DNA of 64,000 nt from JBBPYC01 sp038200275 (GTDB lineage Bacteria > Pseudomonadota > Gammaproteobacteria > Burkholderiales > Burkholderiaceae_C), in contig JBBPYC010000042.1 in the NCBI GenBank assembly GCA_038200275.1, forward strand, positions 1 through 64,000, written 5' to 3'. The notes beneath the pieces were generated by a model. The model saw only the letters and a program-made list of their open reading frames with translations, ran no database searches and was not told the origin of the DNA. A program made the position numbers and the translations under genes. Numbering within the stretch: the stretch's first letter is position 1; each line of letters opens with the position of its first letter. Below, one piece after another: positions 18,755 through 27,041 of the stretch.

Positions 18755-19594
18755 ATGAGAATTCTGGTCAGCAACGACGACGGCTATCTGGCGCCGGGCC
18801 TCGTGGCCCTGGCGGCTGCGTTGCGCGAGATCGCCGACGTTGAGGTGGTCGCGCCAGAGCAAAACAACAGCGCCAAGTCGAACGCCCTGACGCTGCATAC
18901 GCCGCTGTATGTGCGCCAGAGCGCAACCGGCATCCGATATGTGAACGGGACACCGGCCGACTGTGTGCATATCGCCCTGACAGGGCTGCTCGACTATCGA
19001 CCAGATTTGGTGGTCTCAGGCATCAACGACGGCGCCAACATGGGCGACGACACCATCTATTCGGGCACGGTCGGCGCGGCGATGGAGGGATTCTTGTTCG
19101 GCGTGCCCTCGATTGCTTTCTCGCAAGTGGAAAAAGGTTGGCGAGAGGTCGAATCCGCCGCCCGCTTTGCAGCGCAAATGGTGCGCCAGCTTGAGCAGCA
19201 GCAAATGCTTGGTGGTCCGACCTTCCTGCTTAATGTGAACATCCCGAACCGGTCATTCGAGCAACTGCAGCGAATCCAGGTTTGCCGGCTCGGACGCCGC
19301 CATTCAGCAGAAAAAGTCATTACGCAGCCAAGTCCGCGCGGTGACACGATGTACTGGATCGGCAACGCTGGCGCGGCCAAAGACGGCGCTGCGGGCACCG
19401 ATTTTCATGCGACCGCGACGGGCGATGTATCGCTCACGCCGCTGGCTGTCGACCTGACCGATCGCGACAATCTGCACTACTGGGCCGAAGCTTCCCTCCG
19501 CCTGTTCGGGAGCGACGGCAAGCCAGCTGCATCGGTTGCCGAACCGGTGCCAGTCGCGCGCAACCCAGCTGCGGCTGGCGGCGGTTTGACCTGA
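18755..19594 (+). CDS. surE: 5'/3'-nucleotidase SurE
   Basis: SurE is a metal-dependent nucleoside monophosphate and exopolyphosphate phosphatase linked to stationary-phase survival. The N-terminal MRILVSNDDGYLAPG carries the DD metal ligands, and VVSGINDGANMGDDTIYSGTVGAAMEG forms the rest of the active site. The ATG at 18755 gives 279 residues and the canonical first residues; the upstream extension is not supported. Its stop codon overlaps the start of pcm (TGATG), the first step of the classical surE-pcm-nlpD order. Confidence 0.97.
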   Translation: MRILVSNDDGYLAPGLVALAAALREIADVEVVAPEQNNSAKSNALTLHTPLYVRQSATGIRYVNGTPADCVHIALTGLLDYRPDLVVSGINDGANMGDDTIYSGTVGAAMEGFLFGVPSIAFSQVEKGWREVESAARFAAQMVRQLEQQQMLGGPTFLLNVNIPNRSFEQLQRIQVCRLGRRHSAEKVITQPSPRGDTMYWIGNAGAAKDGAAGTDFHATATGDVSLTPLAVDLTDRDNLHYWAEASLRLFGSDGKPAASVAEPVPVARNPAAAGGGLT

Positions 19595-20412
19595 TGCCGC
19601 CACGGCCGACTTTTCCGGCGCGGCTGCCGCCGGCCCACATCGAGCCCGGCATCCCGGGGGCCGTGCGCGGCATCACGGCCAGCATTCCGTCGATGCGGTC
19701 GGCTGCATCCAGCGCCATAAGTGCTGCCCGGCCTGCCAAAAGCGGCGTGCTGTTGTCCGAACAAGCCAACGCGCGCCAGCGCATGGTGCAGCGGCTGCGC
19801 ACCGCCGGCATCGGTTCAACGGCTGTGCTGGCCGCGTTGCAGCTGGTCGAGCGGCACTGCTTCATTGACAGCGCATTCATCGGCCAAGCGTACGAGGACA
19901 CCAGTCTGCCGATCGGCTTCGGCCAGACAATTTCCAAGCCCAGTGTGGTGGCGCGCATGGCAACGCTGTTGACCGAAGCGCCGATCACCGATGGGGGGCG
20001 CGTGCCGCTTGGCCGCGTGCTGGAGATTGGTTCCGGCTGCGGCTATCAGGCAGCGCTGCTTGCGCGGATCGCGACCGAGGTCTATAGCATCGAGCGCCTC
20101 CGGGGCTTGCACGAACTCGCACGTACCCGGCTGCGACCGTTCCGGGTGGCCAATCTGCACCTGTTGTTTGGCGACGGCATGTTGGGTTTCGTGCGCGGCG
20201 CGCCCTACGCGGGCATCGTATCGGCAGCTGGCGGCACAACCCTGCCTCAGGCCTGGATCGACCAGCTCGCGATCGGTGGCCGGCTGATTGCGCCGACCGT
20301 CACGCAATCCGGCGAACAAGCGCTGGTGGTGGTGGACAAGACCGCGACCGGCCCAAGACAACGCGTGCTGGAGGGGGTGCATTTTGTCCCCCTAAAATCC
20401 GGTATCGCTTGA
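19594..20412 (+). CDS. pcm: Protein-L-isoaspartate O-methyltransferase
   Basis: PCMT methylates isoaspartyl residues in aged proteins and starts their repair. The core is intact: residues 70-100 have the family's AFIGQAYEDTSLPIGFGQTISKP, and motif I is VLEIGSGCGYQAALLA. An N-terminal extension of about 60 residues rich in Pro, Ala and Arg precedes the first conserved helix, as in other Burkholderiales versions. Translation is probably coupled to surE by the overlapping stop and start. Confidence 0.95.
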   Translation: MPPRPTFPARLPPAHIEPGIPGAVRGITASIPSMRSAASSAISAARPAKSGVLLSEQANARQRMVQRLRTAGIGSTAVLAALQLVERHCFIDSAFIGQAYEDTSLPIGFGQTISKPSVVARMATLLTEAPITDGGRVPLGRVLEIGSGCGYQAALLARIATEVYSIERLRGLHELARTRLRPFRVANLHLLFGDGMLGFVRGAPYAGIVSAAGGTTLPQAWIDQLAIGGRLIAPTVTQSGEQALVVVDKTATGPRQRVLEGVHFVPLKSGIA

Positions 20413-20424
20413 AGGGACCCATAC

Positions 20425-21309
20425 ATGACGGAGCCAGGCTGCATCAGCCACCGATCGACTTTATATGCTGCTGGACTGACGCTTGCGTTGCTGGCTAGTT
20501 GTACCACGCCGAACATGCCGGCACCGGTCGAAGACCGCGGCGGCGCAATCGGCACCGGTGCCACCAAAGAGGCACCCGCGCGCCCGATGCCGGGTGCGGA
20601 AAACGAGGGCAAACCGGGTTACTACACGATCCGCCAAGGCGATACGTTGATCCGCATTGGTCTGGAAAGCGGCCATAACTGGCGCGACATTGCACGCTGG
20701 AACAATCTGGACAACCCAAATGCAATCGAAGTTGGCCAAGTCATCCGGATCGCTCCGCCGGCGGGCGGCTCGGTGGTGGCTGGCAGCGTGTCTTACACCG
20801 ATCGCGGCGCAGCAGCAGCGCGGCCGAACACTGCTGGCAGCCCTGGCACTGGCCAGCCGCCGCCTTTGCTGTCGCCAGCAGTCACGCCGGCCAACCCGGC
20901 GCCGTCACCCGCCGTCGACAGCGGAGACGGCGGCGCGGATGACCAGCCGCGCTTCATCTGGCCGACCAGTGGATCGATGCTGGCCGGCTTCGACGAACAG
21001 CGCAACAAAGGCCTGGACATCGGCGGGCGCCCCGGTGACGCCGTGGTGGCGGCGGCCGATGGTCGTGTGGTGTATTCCGGTGCCGGCCTGCGTGGCTACG
21101 GCAATCTGATCATCCTGAAGCACAACAACACGTTTTTGACGGCGTATGCGCACAACCGGGCGTTGCTGGTCAAGGAAGACCAGTCGGTGCAAAAAGGCCA
21201 GAAGATCGCCGAGATGGGGGACACCGACGCCGACCGGGTCAAACTGCATTTCGAGATCCGGCGCCAAGGCAAACCGGTCGACCCGACGCGCTACCTCCCG
21301 CCGCGTTGA
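20425..21309 (+). CDS. nlpD: NlpD-type LysM/LytM lipoprotein, amidase activator
   Basis: NlpD is an outer-membrane-anchored lipoprotein that activates the cell-wall amidase AmiC at the division septum. A signal peptide ends at the lipobox LLASC (Cys about residue 29). LysM is at about 72-112 (YYTIRQGDTLIRIG), a Pro/Ala linker follows, and a LytM/M23 domain spans 190-290. The peptidase ligands are degraded: NKGLD replaces the usual H-x3-D, and KLHFE replaces HxH-FE, as expected for an activator and not a hydrolase. An amiC gene lies at 57.8-59.3 kb. The usual next gene, rpoS, is absent. Confidence 0.93.
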   Translation: MTEPGCISHRSTLYAAGLTLALLASCTTPNMPAPVEDRGGAIGTGATKEAPARPMPGAENEGKPGYYTIRQGDTLIRIGLESGHNWRDIARWNNLDNPNAIEVGQVIRIAPPAGGSVVAGSVSYTDRGAAAARPNTAGSPGTGQPPPLLSPAVTPANPAPSPAVDSGDGGADDQPRFIWPTSGSMLAGFDEQRNKGLDIGGRPGDAVVAAADGRVVYSGAGLRGYGNLIILKHNNTFLTAYAHNRALLVKEDQSVQKGQKIAEMGDTDADRVKLHFEIRRQGKPVDPTRYLPPR

Positions 21310-21315
21310 TTGATA

Positions 21316-21362
21316 GGCAAGCGGTGCCGTTGCGCTGAGGCAAACCGGCACTGTGGCTTGCC
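21316..21362 (+). terminator. Long hairpin just after nlpD
   Basis: Nested complementary arms GGCAAGC/GCTTGCC, GTGCCG/CGGCAC and TTGC/GCAA fold into one long stem with a 6-base loop and small internal bulges, starting 7 bases after the nlpD stop. No T-tract follows, so it may be a weak or Rho-assisted terminator, or an RNA-protecting 3' structure. Confidence 0.5.
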
Positions 21363-21578
21363 CGGCCCAGACGCGGTGCCTCGTTCTCGAACCAACTTCC
21401 GGTAAGAAGGACTGCATTGCCGAAGTTGTAATTGCGTGCTGAATCCTGCGGGCCACGGCACCGCCGCCAGCTGCTTGGCTGCGGGGTTTGATCGAAATGA
21501 ATTGATCGCGACTGCACAGCGGCCCAGGGCACCTTCCTGACCTTTAGCGTTGGAAGGCGGGAAGCCTTCGGCTGCACT

Positions 21579-21788
21579 CTTGCCCAGGAGCTCCTTCCTC
21601 GGGGCTTCGAGCGCACGGCGAAACCGTACTTCAAGCAGGCCTTTGCCCACACGAAAACGCAGGGCTGCGCTGCGGTGGTGCTGGGCTCCACGGAATTTCC
21701 ACCGATCATGGGCTCTGCCAACGTGCCGCAGCCGACTCACGACTCCGAGTGCCTGCCGGCTCGAGCGGCGATCCGACGCACGGTTTAG
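21579..21788 (+). pseudogene. 3' remnant of an aspartate/glutamate racemase gene
   Basis: One frame ending with TAG at 21788 encodes the C-terminal part of an Asp/Glu racemase: ELLPRGF ... QGCAAVVLGSTEFPPIM ... PQPTHDSECLPARAAIRR. Family members have G-x-D-A-V-V-L-G-C-T-E-I-P here, with the second catalytic cysteine; in this copy that cysteine is serine (LGSTE). No N-terminal half or start codon is visible upstream, where only about 215 non-coding bases separate it from the nlpD hairpin. I take it as a decayed gene fragment in the place where rpoS would be expected. Confidence 0.7.
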
Positions 21789-21808
21789 CAAACACGAGAT
21801 CACCCCAG

Positions 21809-22705
21809 ATGAACGACATTCGCCTGACCCGCCGCGCGACGCTCTCCGCACTCACGCTGCCCTGGCTGGTGACCGGGTGCAGCACGCCGCTGCCGCTCGG
21901 TGAAAAGCCGATCACCGATGCGTCCGCGGCAGCTCGGTTGCGCGACAGCGCCGAAGCACATGGACTGTCGGCATACCGCACGATTGCTGACATCAACATC
22001 GCCTACGACGGACAGTGGCGCCCGTTCGTGAACGGTATTCAGCCCGAGATCGTTGATGCCGGTTATCGCGGCCCCTCGCAGGAACGGTTGCTGCCCGCTG
22101 CGGGCGTGGTCGCACAGGCCTATCGCGGCCCGCAGGGTACCAAACAGGTGTTTTGGCAACGTGCGCGCAATGCAGCCGATGCGCAGGGCGACGTGGCCGT
22201 GTGGCTCAATGGTGTGCGAAGCGAAGATGCCGCGCGACAGCGCGCTTCCGCACTGGTGGCAGAAGCCTATGGGTTGTTTTTGCTCGGGCCGTTGTGGTTG
22301 GTCGGCCGCGAGCTGCCCACCCAGACGGCTGGACATGCCACAGTGGATGGCCGCGACTGCGACGTGGTGGACGTCTGGCTGGCACCCGGTCTCGGCCGCA
22401 GCGTGCTGGACCGGCTGTCGCTCTATCTCGATCGCACCGACCAGGTGATGCGGCGTGTGCGATTCACGCTGGAAGGCTTTCCGAGCTCCCAGGGGGCAGT
22501 TGCCGAAGTGGATACGTTCGAGCATGAGCGCCGTTTCGGCGTGCTGTGGCCCATGCGGTCTTACGAGCGCATCGCGCACCCGTTCACACTGCCTGCGCAC
22601 GACTGGCGCATCACCGGACTGGACGTGAATCGGAGGTATTCCGTAGACGCGCTGCGTGGACCCACATTCACGGGCTCGGCTGCGACCCCGGCCGAACCTG
22701 TCTAG
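21809..22705 (+). CDS. Uncharacterised Tat-type lipoprotein
   Basis: The protein has 298 residues. The N terminus MNDIRLTRRATLSALTLPW followed by LVTGC combines a twin-arginine pair, a hydrophobic core and a lipobox, so it is probably exported by Tat and lipid-anchored. The mature part is mostly polar beta/alpha without a motif I recognise; conserved-looking segments include IAYDGQWRPFVNGIQPE and FEHERRFGVLWPMRSYERI. Its general build resembles periplasmic lipid- or lipoprotein-carrier-like domains, but I assign no function. The ATG at 21809 was chosen because the signal peptide begins there. It lies 20 bp after the racemase remnant. Confidence 0.75.
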   Translation: MNDIRLTRRATLSALTLPWLVTGCSTPLPLGEKPITDASAAARLRDSAEAHGLSAYRTIADINIAYDGQWRPFVNGIQPEIVDAGYRGPSQERLLPAAGVVAQAYRGPQGTKQVFWQRARNAADAQGDVAVWLNGVRSEDAARQRASALVAEAYGLFLLGPLWLVGRELPTQTAGHATVDGRDCDVVDVWLAPGLGRSVLDRLSLYLDRTDQVMRRVRFTLEGFPSSQGAVAEVDTFEHERRFGVLWPMRSYERIAHPFTLPAHDWRITGLDVNRRYSVDALRGPTFTGSAATPAEPV

Positions 22706-23041
22706 CAGCTGGTGCAACCGCGCGTGTCCGCAAGCGCTACAGAGGCCACCCTCTGACGCACCAACTGCGTCGGTCGGGGCCATGGTGCATGCCAAGCGCG
22801 TTGGCAATCGACTTTGCGTGTGCGCTCCCCGCCCCGGAGCGATGACAGCGCTTGCCTGCAGTGCAACGCGACCTGAGATGGCTTGAGCGGCTGGGCAGCC
22901 CACCGACGAGGTGCTGGTGGTGCGGTGCTCTCAACAGATCCGCACGCCGCCGTGTTTGCGGTCGATGCGGCCACTGCGAAGGGTGAAGCCTGACCACTGC
23001 CGCCATAGCGCGATCGATCTGGATGAACGACGGGCGCCGGA
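22706..23041. other. 336-bp region without a supported gene
   Basis: Minus-strand frames run through this stretch (for example 22702-23109 and 22737-23063), but they overlap the neighbouring gene, match no family I know and lack ribosome-binding sites. No hairpin with a T-tract was found between the convergent genes. Confidence 0.4.
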
Positions 23042-23881
23042 TCAAGTGCTGGCCATTCCACACATAAGCGCAGCAAACGCCCGCGCAGTCGTGCCCACGT
23101 CCGCGCCATGGGCGGCCGCAGCGCGGTTCACACGGCTCAACACCCCAGTGTCGAACGCCGAGCGCGCATTGCCGATGCGCGCACTCATCGATGCCACGGT
23201 CGCGCCGGCGATGCTGCGTACGTCAAGCTCGGGCAGACGGGTTGTGCCCGCGTCGTCGATGCCGATGCCCGCGTTGTTGTAGAGCGCAGCAAACGCAGCA
23301 ACGCCGATCGCAGTCTCTGGCAGGCCTTCTTGCAACCCGCCGTGCGATCCGGTGAACACGACCGCACCAGCATCCGACGGTTCGGTCAGTGAAGCCGAGT
23401 CGATCAGCACGAGCGGTCGCGCGCTGCAGGGTAGGGCAATCACCTCCCGCGATTCGCTGGGCAGTGGGCCGGGGTCAACAGGCCGTAAGCCAGCTGCGCA
23501 AAAGCATCGGGCGGCGGCCTGCGCCGTCATCCCAGGCTGCACGCCCAGCCTGGCCGTGGCTGCATTCCCATGCGAGACGACACCGCGCGCCGCGCAATCG
23601 GCGCCGTCACCGATGCGAGCTGAGCGATGGTTGATGGCAGCGCATGGCACACCATAAAAATCGGCCCAGGCGAGACCACCGATGCCGGCCGCACCGAGCC
23701 CGACGCCCGCGTCATTGAGCACCACCGCAACGATGCCGCCGTCCAGTGCCATGTGCGCTGCGATCACGCCGCCATGCGAGGCGGCGATCGCCGCCGTCCC
23801 CTGCACGCGCGCTCCAAGCTTGGTGATTGAATCAAGCACCAGCACCAGCACCAGCACCAGCACCAGCAGCGGCGTGGTCAT
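23042..23881 (-). CDS. Uncharacterised Gly/Ala-rich protein with repeat-encoded N terminus
   Basis: This 279-residue protein belongs to no family I can name. Recurrent features are an N-terminal hydrophobic LVLVLVLVLVLDSI run, a SHGG motif (about residue 36), VVLNDAGVGLGAAGIGGLAW (about 51-70), NHRSARIGDG and RGVVSHGNA; glycines and small residues are clustered as in a ligand-binding Rossmann-like fold. The Leu-Val run is encoded by five GGTGCT-type hexamers. No lipobox is visible, and without the repeat the segment would be an ordinary first beta strand. It is isolated, with small genes on both sides. Confidence 0.65.
   Translation of the reverse strand: MTTPLLVLVLVLVLVLDSITKLGARVQGTAAIAASHGGVIAAHMALDGGIVAVVLNDAGVGLGAAGIGGLAWADFYGVPCAAINHRSARIGDGADCAARGVVSHGNAATARLGVQPGMTAQAAARCFCAAGLRPVDPGPLPSESREVIALPCSARPLVLIDSASLTEPSDAGAVVFTGSHGGLQEGLPETAIGVAAFAALYNNAGIGIDDAGTTRLPELDVRSIAGATVASMSARIGNARSAFDTGVLSRVNRAAAAHGADVGTTARAFAALMCGMAST
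23835..23864. repeat. Hexanucleotide tandem repeat AGCACC x5
   Basis: Five perfect copies of AGCACC and a partial sixth lie inside the 5' end of the minus-strand gene at 23042-23881, encoding (Leu-Val)n. Gain or loss of a unit keeps the frame and changes the length of the hydrophobic run. Confidence 0.9.
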
Positions 23882-23957
23882 GTCAGCACCCCGCGCAAGA
23901 CGCCAACTGCCGCGAGCGACGCCAATAGTGCCACTCGATCACGCAGTGGCCGATGAA

Positions 23958-24107
23958 TCAGCGCTTGTCTTTCAGCTTGCCGCGCGGCATCACCGAGGTG
24001 ACGCCGGGCGTGGGGCGTGTGTTTTCGCTGGTCGATGGGGCCTTCGGCGGACTGGTGTCTTTCTTGGGCTTCTTGACCATTTTTTCGCGGCGTTGTTCGT
24101 GGGCCAT
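23958..24107 (-). CDS. Small basic hypothetical protein (49 aa)
   Basis: The frame starts MAHEQRREKMVKKPKKD and ends PRGKLKDKR, with Lys/Arg at both ends and a Pro/Ser/Thr-rich middle. It has no hydrophobic segment and is probably disordered. I recall similar short basic proteins in other Burkholderiales, with a conserved N-terminal MAHEQRR and C-terminal PRGK, but no function. The ATG at 24107 was chosen over the longer frame because that pattern begins there; GAGAG lies upstream. Confidence 0.6.
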   Translation of the reverse strand: MAHEQRREKMVKKPKKDTSPPKAPSTSENTRPTPGVTSVMPRGKLKDKR

Positions 24108-24229
24108 GGGGGTGCTCTCAGTGAAGGTGGCGGAAGGGAGAAAAAAACAGGGGAAGGGCAGGGACGACAATTGTCACTCCGATTCCCACTTGGTCAGGCG
24201 CGCTTTGCGCGATCGGCCCACTGAAAAAA

Positions 24230-24748
24230 ATGCCAGAAATCGAAGTTCGCCCCGCCACCATTCACGACGCGAAGACCATTGCCGACATCCACGCGAGCGC
24301 CGCACAGGCTGCCTACCGTGGGCTCGTGGCCGACGAGCAGCTCGATGCGATGCCAATGGACAAACGCATCCGGCATTGGCGTGACGCGATAGAGTTCGCC
24401 GACCCGCAGGTGCAGGTCGCGGTGCACGAAGGCCTGACGATCGGGTTTGTTGGCTACGACCGGTCGCGCGACCCAAAATCGAAGGCCACCACCGGCGAGA
24501 TCTGGTCTATCTACCTGCGTGAGGCGCACTGGGGCCAAGGCGCCGGCGTGGCCCTTTGGGACGCCGCGCGCGACGGTCTTGAGGAAGAGGGCTGCACCCA
24601 CGTCACGGTCTGGGTGCCGCTGGCCAACGAACGCGCGCTGCGTTTTTTCGAGCTGGCTGGATTCAAGCGGGAACTCAATACCGCGCGCACCGCGCAGATC
24701 GGCGGCGTCAAGCTTGAAGAATTGCGGCTGAAGCGTGGCATCGCCTGA
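24230..24748 (+). CDS. GNAT family N-acetyltransferase
   Basis: This 172-residue acetyltransferase transfers an acetyl group from acetyl-CoA to an amine. The N-terminal IEVRPATIHDAKTIADIHASAAQAAYRGL is the usual first strand and helix. The acetyl-CoA loop is in WSIYLREAHWGQGAGVALWDAA, an R/Q-x2-G-x-G/A-type motif, and NERALRFFELAGFKRE is the closing helix. The substrate is unknown. Its end overlaps the next gene by 14 bp, so the two are probably translated together. Confidence 0.9.
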   Translation: MPEIEVRPATIHDAKTIADIHASAAQAAYRGLVADEQLDAMPMDKRIRHWRDAIEFADPQVQVAVHEGLTIGFVGYDRSRDPKSKATTGEIWSIYLREAHWGQGAGVALWDAARDGLEEEGCTHVTVWVPLANERALRFFELAGFKRELNTARTAQIGGVKLEELRLKRGIA

Positions 24749-25949
24749 TCGCGTCGAGTCAGCGGTCGTGCCGCCGGCAATCGCCTGGACTGACGCTGCA
24801 GGCATAACGCACCGCGCAGCGTGGCAACCTGAGAGCGGCATGGCGGCGCCCAAGCGCGTACAGATCGCAGACGACGCGTTGTCGGCAGACAGCGCATACC
24901 GTTTGGCCTGCGCCGGCACCGGGCTGCTCTGGCGCGGGGACTTCCAGAACGCGCGGCAACTATTGCAGGCATTGGCGCGCCGCATCGATCGGCCGCGCAA
25001 GGTCAAGCGCAAGCCTGCCGGGACGTCGGAAATCGCCGATAACGTGAGCCCATTCCACCTGCATCGCCAGACCCAGTCGCAGCGCGCACGCACTTTGGGC
25101 ATGCTGCTGGTGCAGGTCGAAGCCGACCGAAGCATTGCTTTGCGCCGAGCACCGGACTGGTCGGCCGCGCTGCGACAGGCGTGGGGCGAAGACGCGGGGC
25201 AGCAAACCACGGCACGTGTGGTGCCCCTGCGCGAACTGCTGGGCGTGGTTGGTGCGTACGAGTGGCGCAAAAACGGCATCGAGATTGCTGCACTCGGCGC
25301 AGCACCGAAGAACCGCATCCATCCGCACTACGGGGTCTACTCGCCGGTGCGGGGCGAGTATCTCGACTTGATCGCAGCCGAGCCGCTGCCCGCAGACCCC
25401 ACGCTGGCCTTTGACATCGGCTGCGGCACCGGCGTGATTGCGGCGCTGCTGGTGCGTCGCGGCATCGCGCGCGTCACAGCCACCGATACCGATGCGCGAG
25501 CGATCCGGTGTGCGCTGGATAACCTGGACCGGTTGGGACTGCGCGAGCAGGTCGAGGTGCTGCAGGGTGACCTGTTTCCGCCGGGTCGCGCACCGCTTGT
25601 CGTGTGCAATCCACCCTGGCTGCCGGCTCGCGCCGCAGTGCCCATCGAGTTGGCGATTTACGATGAAGACAGCCGCATGCTGCGCGGTTTTTTAGAAGGC
25701 TTGAGTGCGCATTTGAGCGAGCGCGGTGAAGGCTGGCTGATCCTGTCCGATCTGGCTGAGTACCTGCAACTGCGCACCCGTGCGGAGCTGCTCGGCTGGA
25801 TCGAGGCGGCCGGGCTGGTCGTGCTTGGCCAGCGCCACGGCGTGCCGACCCATCCGAAGGTCAACGATGTGAGCGATCCGCTGCACGAGGCGCGTGCCAA
25901 AGAGCGCACGACGCTGTGGCGGCTGGGCGTGGCAGCCCCAGGCGCTTGA
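24735..25949 (+). CDS. N5-glutamine-type class I methyltransferase
   Basis: The 404-residue protein begins at a GTG inside the GNAT gene. The C-terminal half (about 195-390) is a Rossmann methyltransferase with FDIGCGTGVIAALLVRRG (motif I), ATDTDARAIRCALDN (motif II) and VVCNPPWLP. NPPW-type motifs mark amino-group (Gln or adenine/guanine) methyltransferases such as PrmC and the 'small methyltransferase' RNA enzymes. The N-terminal 190 residues are an extra domain without a motif I recognise. It could act on rRNA or on a protein glutamine; sequence alone does not decide. Confidence 0.8.
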   Translation: MASPDRVESAVVPPAIAWTDAAGITHRAAWQPESGMAAPKRVQIADDALSADSAYRLACAGTGLLWRGDFQNARQLLQALARRIDRPRKVKRKPAGTSEIADNVSPFHLHRQTQSQRARTLGMLLVQVEADRSIALRRAPDWSAALRQAWGEDAGQQTTARVVPLRELLGVVGAYEWRKNGIEIAALGAAPKNRIHPHYGVYSPVRGEYLDLIAAEPLPADPTLAFDIGCGTGVIAALLVRRGIARVTATDTDARAIRCALDNLDRLGLREQVEVLQGDLFPPGRAPLVVCNPPWLPARAAVPIELAIYDEDSRMLRGFLEGLSAHLSERGEGWLILSDLAEYLQLRTRAELLGWIEAAGLVVLGQRHGVPTHPKVNDVSDPLHEARAKERTTLWRLGVAAPGA

Positions 25950-25951
25950 CT

Positions 25952-26548
25952 TCAGCGCGGCAGCAGCGGCGGCGACGTCGGCCCTGGCAAGCCCGGCGGC
26001 GCAACGCGGGCGATCTTCGCGACGCGCACGCAGTCAAGCATGTGTTGCTCACCGAGCAGCCGGATCGCCGAATAACCGAGTACAGCCGATACCGCCTGGC
26101 CTGCGAACGGCACGTATTTGCTGGCCTGCTGTGTGGTCAGCCGCAACCCCACCGTTTGCGCCGCTTTCCACAACAGCTCTTTTGTCATCAATTTGCCGAC
26201 CAAGAGCGAGCCGACCACGCCGACCGCTTTTTGCACGTCTTCGCGTGAACTCGGTGACAACCGACTGATTTGATCGGGCGACAAACCGAACTCGGCGTTG
26301 ATCTGCGGCACGAGGCGCGACAGCAGCGCTGCGTCCACCGCCCAGTCGAGCCCGGGGATCGGCACCGCGCTGGCAGCCGCTGCGGCCAGTGCGCGCCGAT
26401 GCAGCAACTTGCGACAACGCAGCACTGCGGCCGTCAGTGCTGGGTCGCCTTCGGCCAATTCAAGTGCGCCCGGCTTGTTCCGCCGCAGCATGCGTGGAAG
26501 CTGCGGTAGGCGCTCGCGCAGGCTGGACAAATCAAGCGGATTGGGCAT
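25952..26548 (-). CDS. DUF697/EcsC-like hydrophobic protein
   Basis: The 198-residue protein contains an Ala-rich hydrophobic hairpin around 54-80 (ALAAAAASAVPIPGLDWAVD) followed by an amphipathic helix and a second hydrophobic hairpin near 150-170 (VPFAGQAVSAVLGYSAIRLLG). This layout, with the VPIPG turn, is typical of DUF697 domains that often accompany Era-like GTPases; no GTPase domain is present here. It probably associates with the inner membrane. Function unknown. It is convergent with the methyltransferase, 2 bp apart. Confidence 0.7.
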   Translation of the reverse strand: MPNPLDLSSLRERLPQLPRMLRRNKPGALELAEGDPALTAAVLRCRKLLHRRALAAAAASAVPIPGLDWAVDAALLSRLVPQINAEFGLSPDQISRLSPSSREDVQKAVGVVGSLLVGKLMTKELLWKAAQTVGLRLTTQQASKYVPFAGQAVSAVLGYSAIRLLGEQHMLDCVRVAKIARVAPPGLPGPTSPPLLPR

Positions 26549-26698
26549 TTGCAGCAGTTGATGTGACTTCGCTTGTCGGTACGGGGAAAACCAAAAAACG
26601 CCTGAGTTCCGCTGACCCAGTCCAGCAGCGGCTGTAGGGCCGTCCCCGGTGGGCAGGCTGGCAAAAGCCGATCCACGGGAACGAAACCAGGGTACGCG

Positions 26699-26947
26699 TT
26701 AGTTCTTCTTGCGAACCAGCCCAACGATGACCAACAAGATCAACGCGCCGATCACCGAAGCGATCCAGCCGATGGGTTCGCCTGGTTTGTACAGACCCAG
26801 CGCGGAGCCGCCGTAGCCGGCGATCAGCGAGCCGGCGATGCCGAGCACGGTGGTCAAGATGATGCCCATGTTGTCGTCGCCTGGCTTGATTGCGCGCGCA
26901 ATCAGACCCACAACGAAGCCGACGATGATGGTGACGATGATGCCCAT
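26699..26947 (-). CDS. GlsB/YeaQ/YmgE family stress membrane protein
   Basis: An 82-residue inner-membrane protein with three hydrophobic segments and the family's signature order: GFVVGLIARAIKPGDDNMG, then GIAGSLIAGYGGSALGLY, then IGWIASVIGALILLVIVGLV. Members are small, often stress-induced proteins (formerly 'transglycosylase-associated'); molecular function is not established. It stands alone downstream of the ABC-F gene terminator. Confidence 0.9.
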   Translation of the reverse strand: MGIIVTIIVGFVVGLIARAIKPGDDNMGIILTTVLGIAGSLIAGYGGSALGLYKPGEPIGWIASVIGALILLVIVGLVRKKN

Positions 26948-26982
26948 GAGAAAGCGTTACTCCAAAGTTTTGAACAGATATC

Positions 26983-27030
26983 AAAAAGCCCGGTGGACCG
27001 TGAAAAGCTTCACGAGTCGGCGCACCGGGC
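26983..27030 (-). terminator. Intrinsic terminator after the ABC-F gene
   Basis: On the minus strand GCCCGGTG (27030-27023) pairs with CACCGGGC (26995-26988), with an inner TGAA/TTCA pairing, followed directly by TTTTT. It lies 11 bases past the ABC-F stop codon. Confidence 0.8.
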
Positions 27031-27041
27031 CCGCGCGTACT

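Noticed and set aside
22704..22722. 19-bp sequence AGCAGCTGGTGCAACCGCG, also present at 50054-50072
   Set aside because: Both copies lie at ends of unrelated genes, no flanking similarity extends beyond the match, and GC-biased sequence makes chance sharing plausible.
22702..23109. 135-codon minus-strand frame downstream of the Leu-Val repeat gene
   Set aside because: It overlaps the 3' end of that gene, has no ribosome-binding site and no known motifs.
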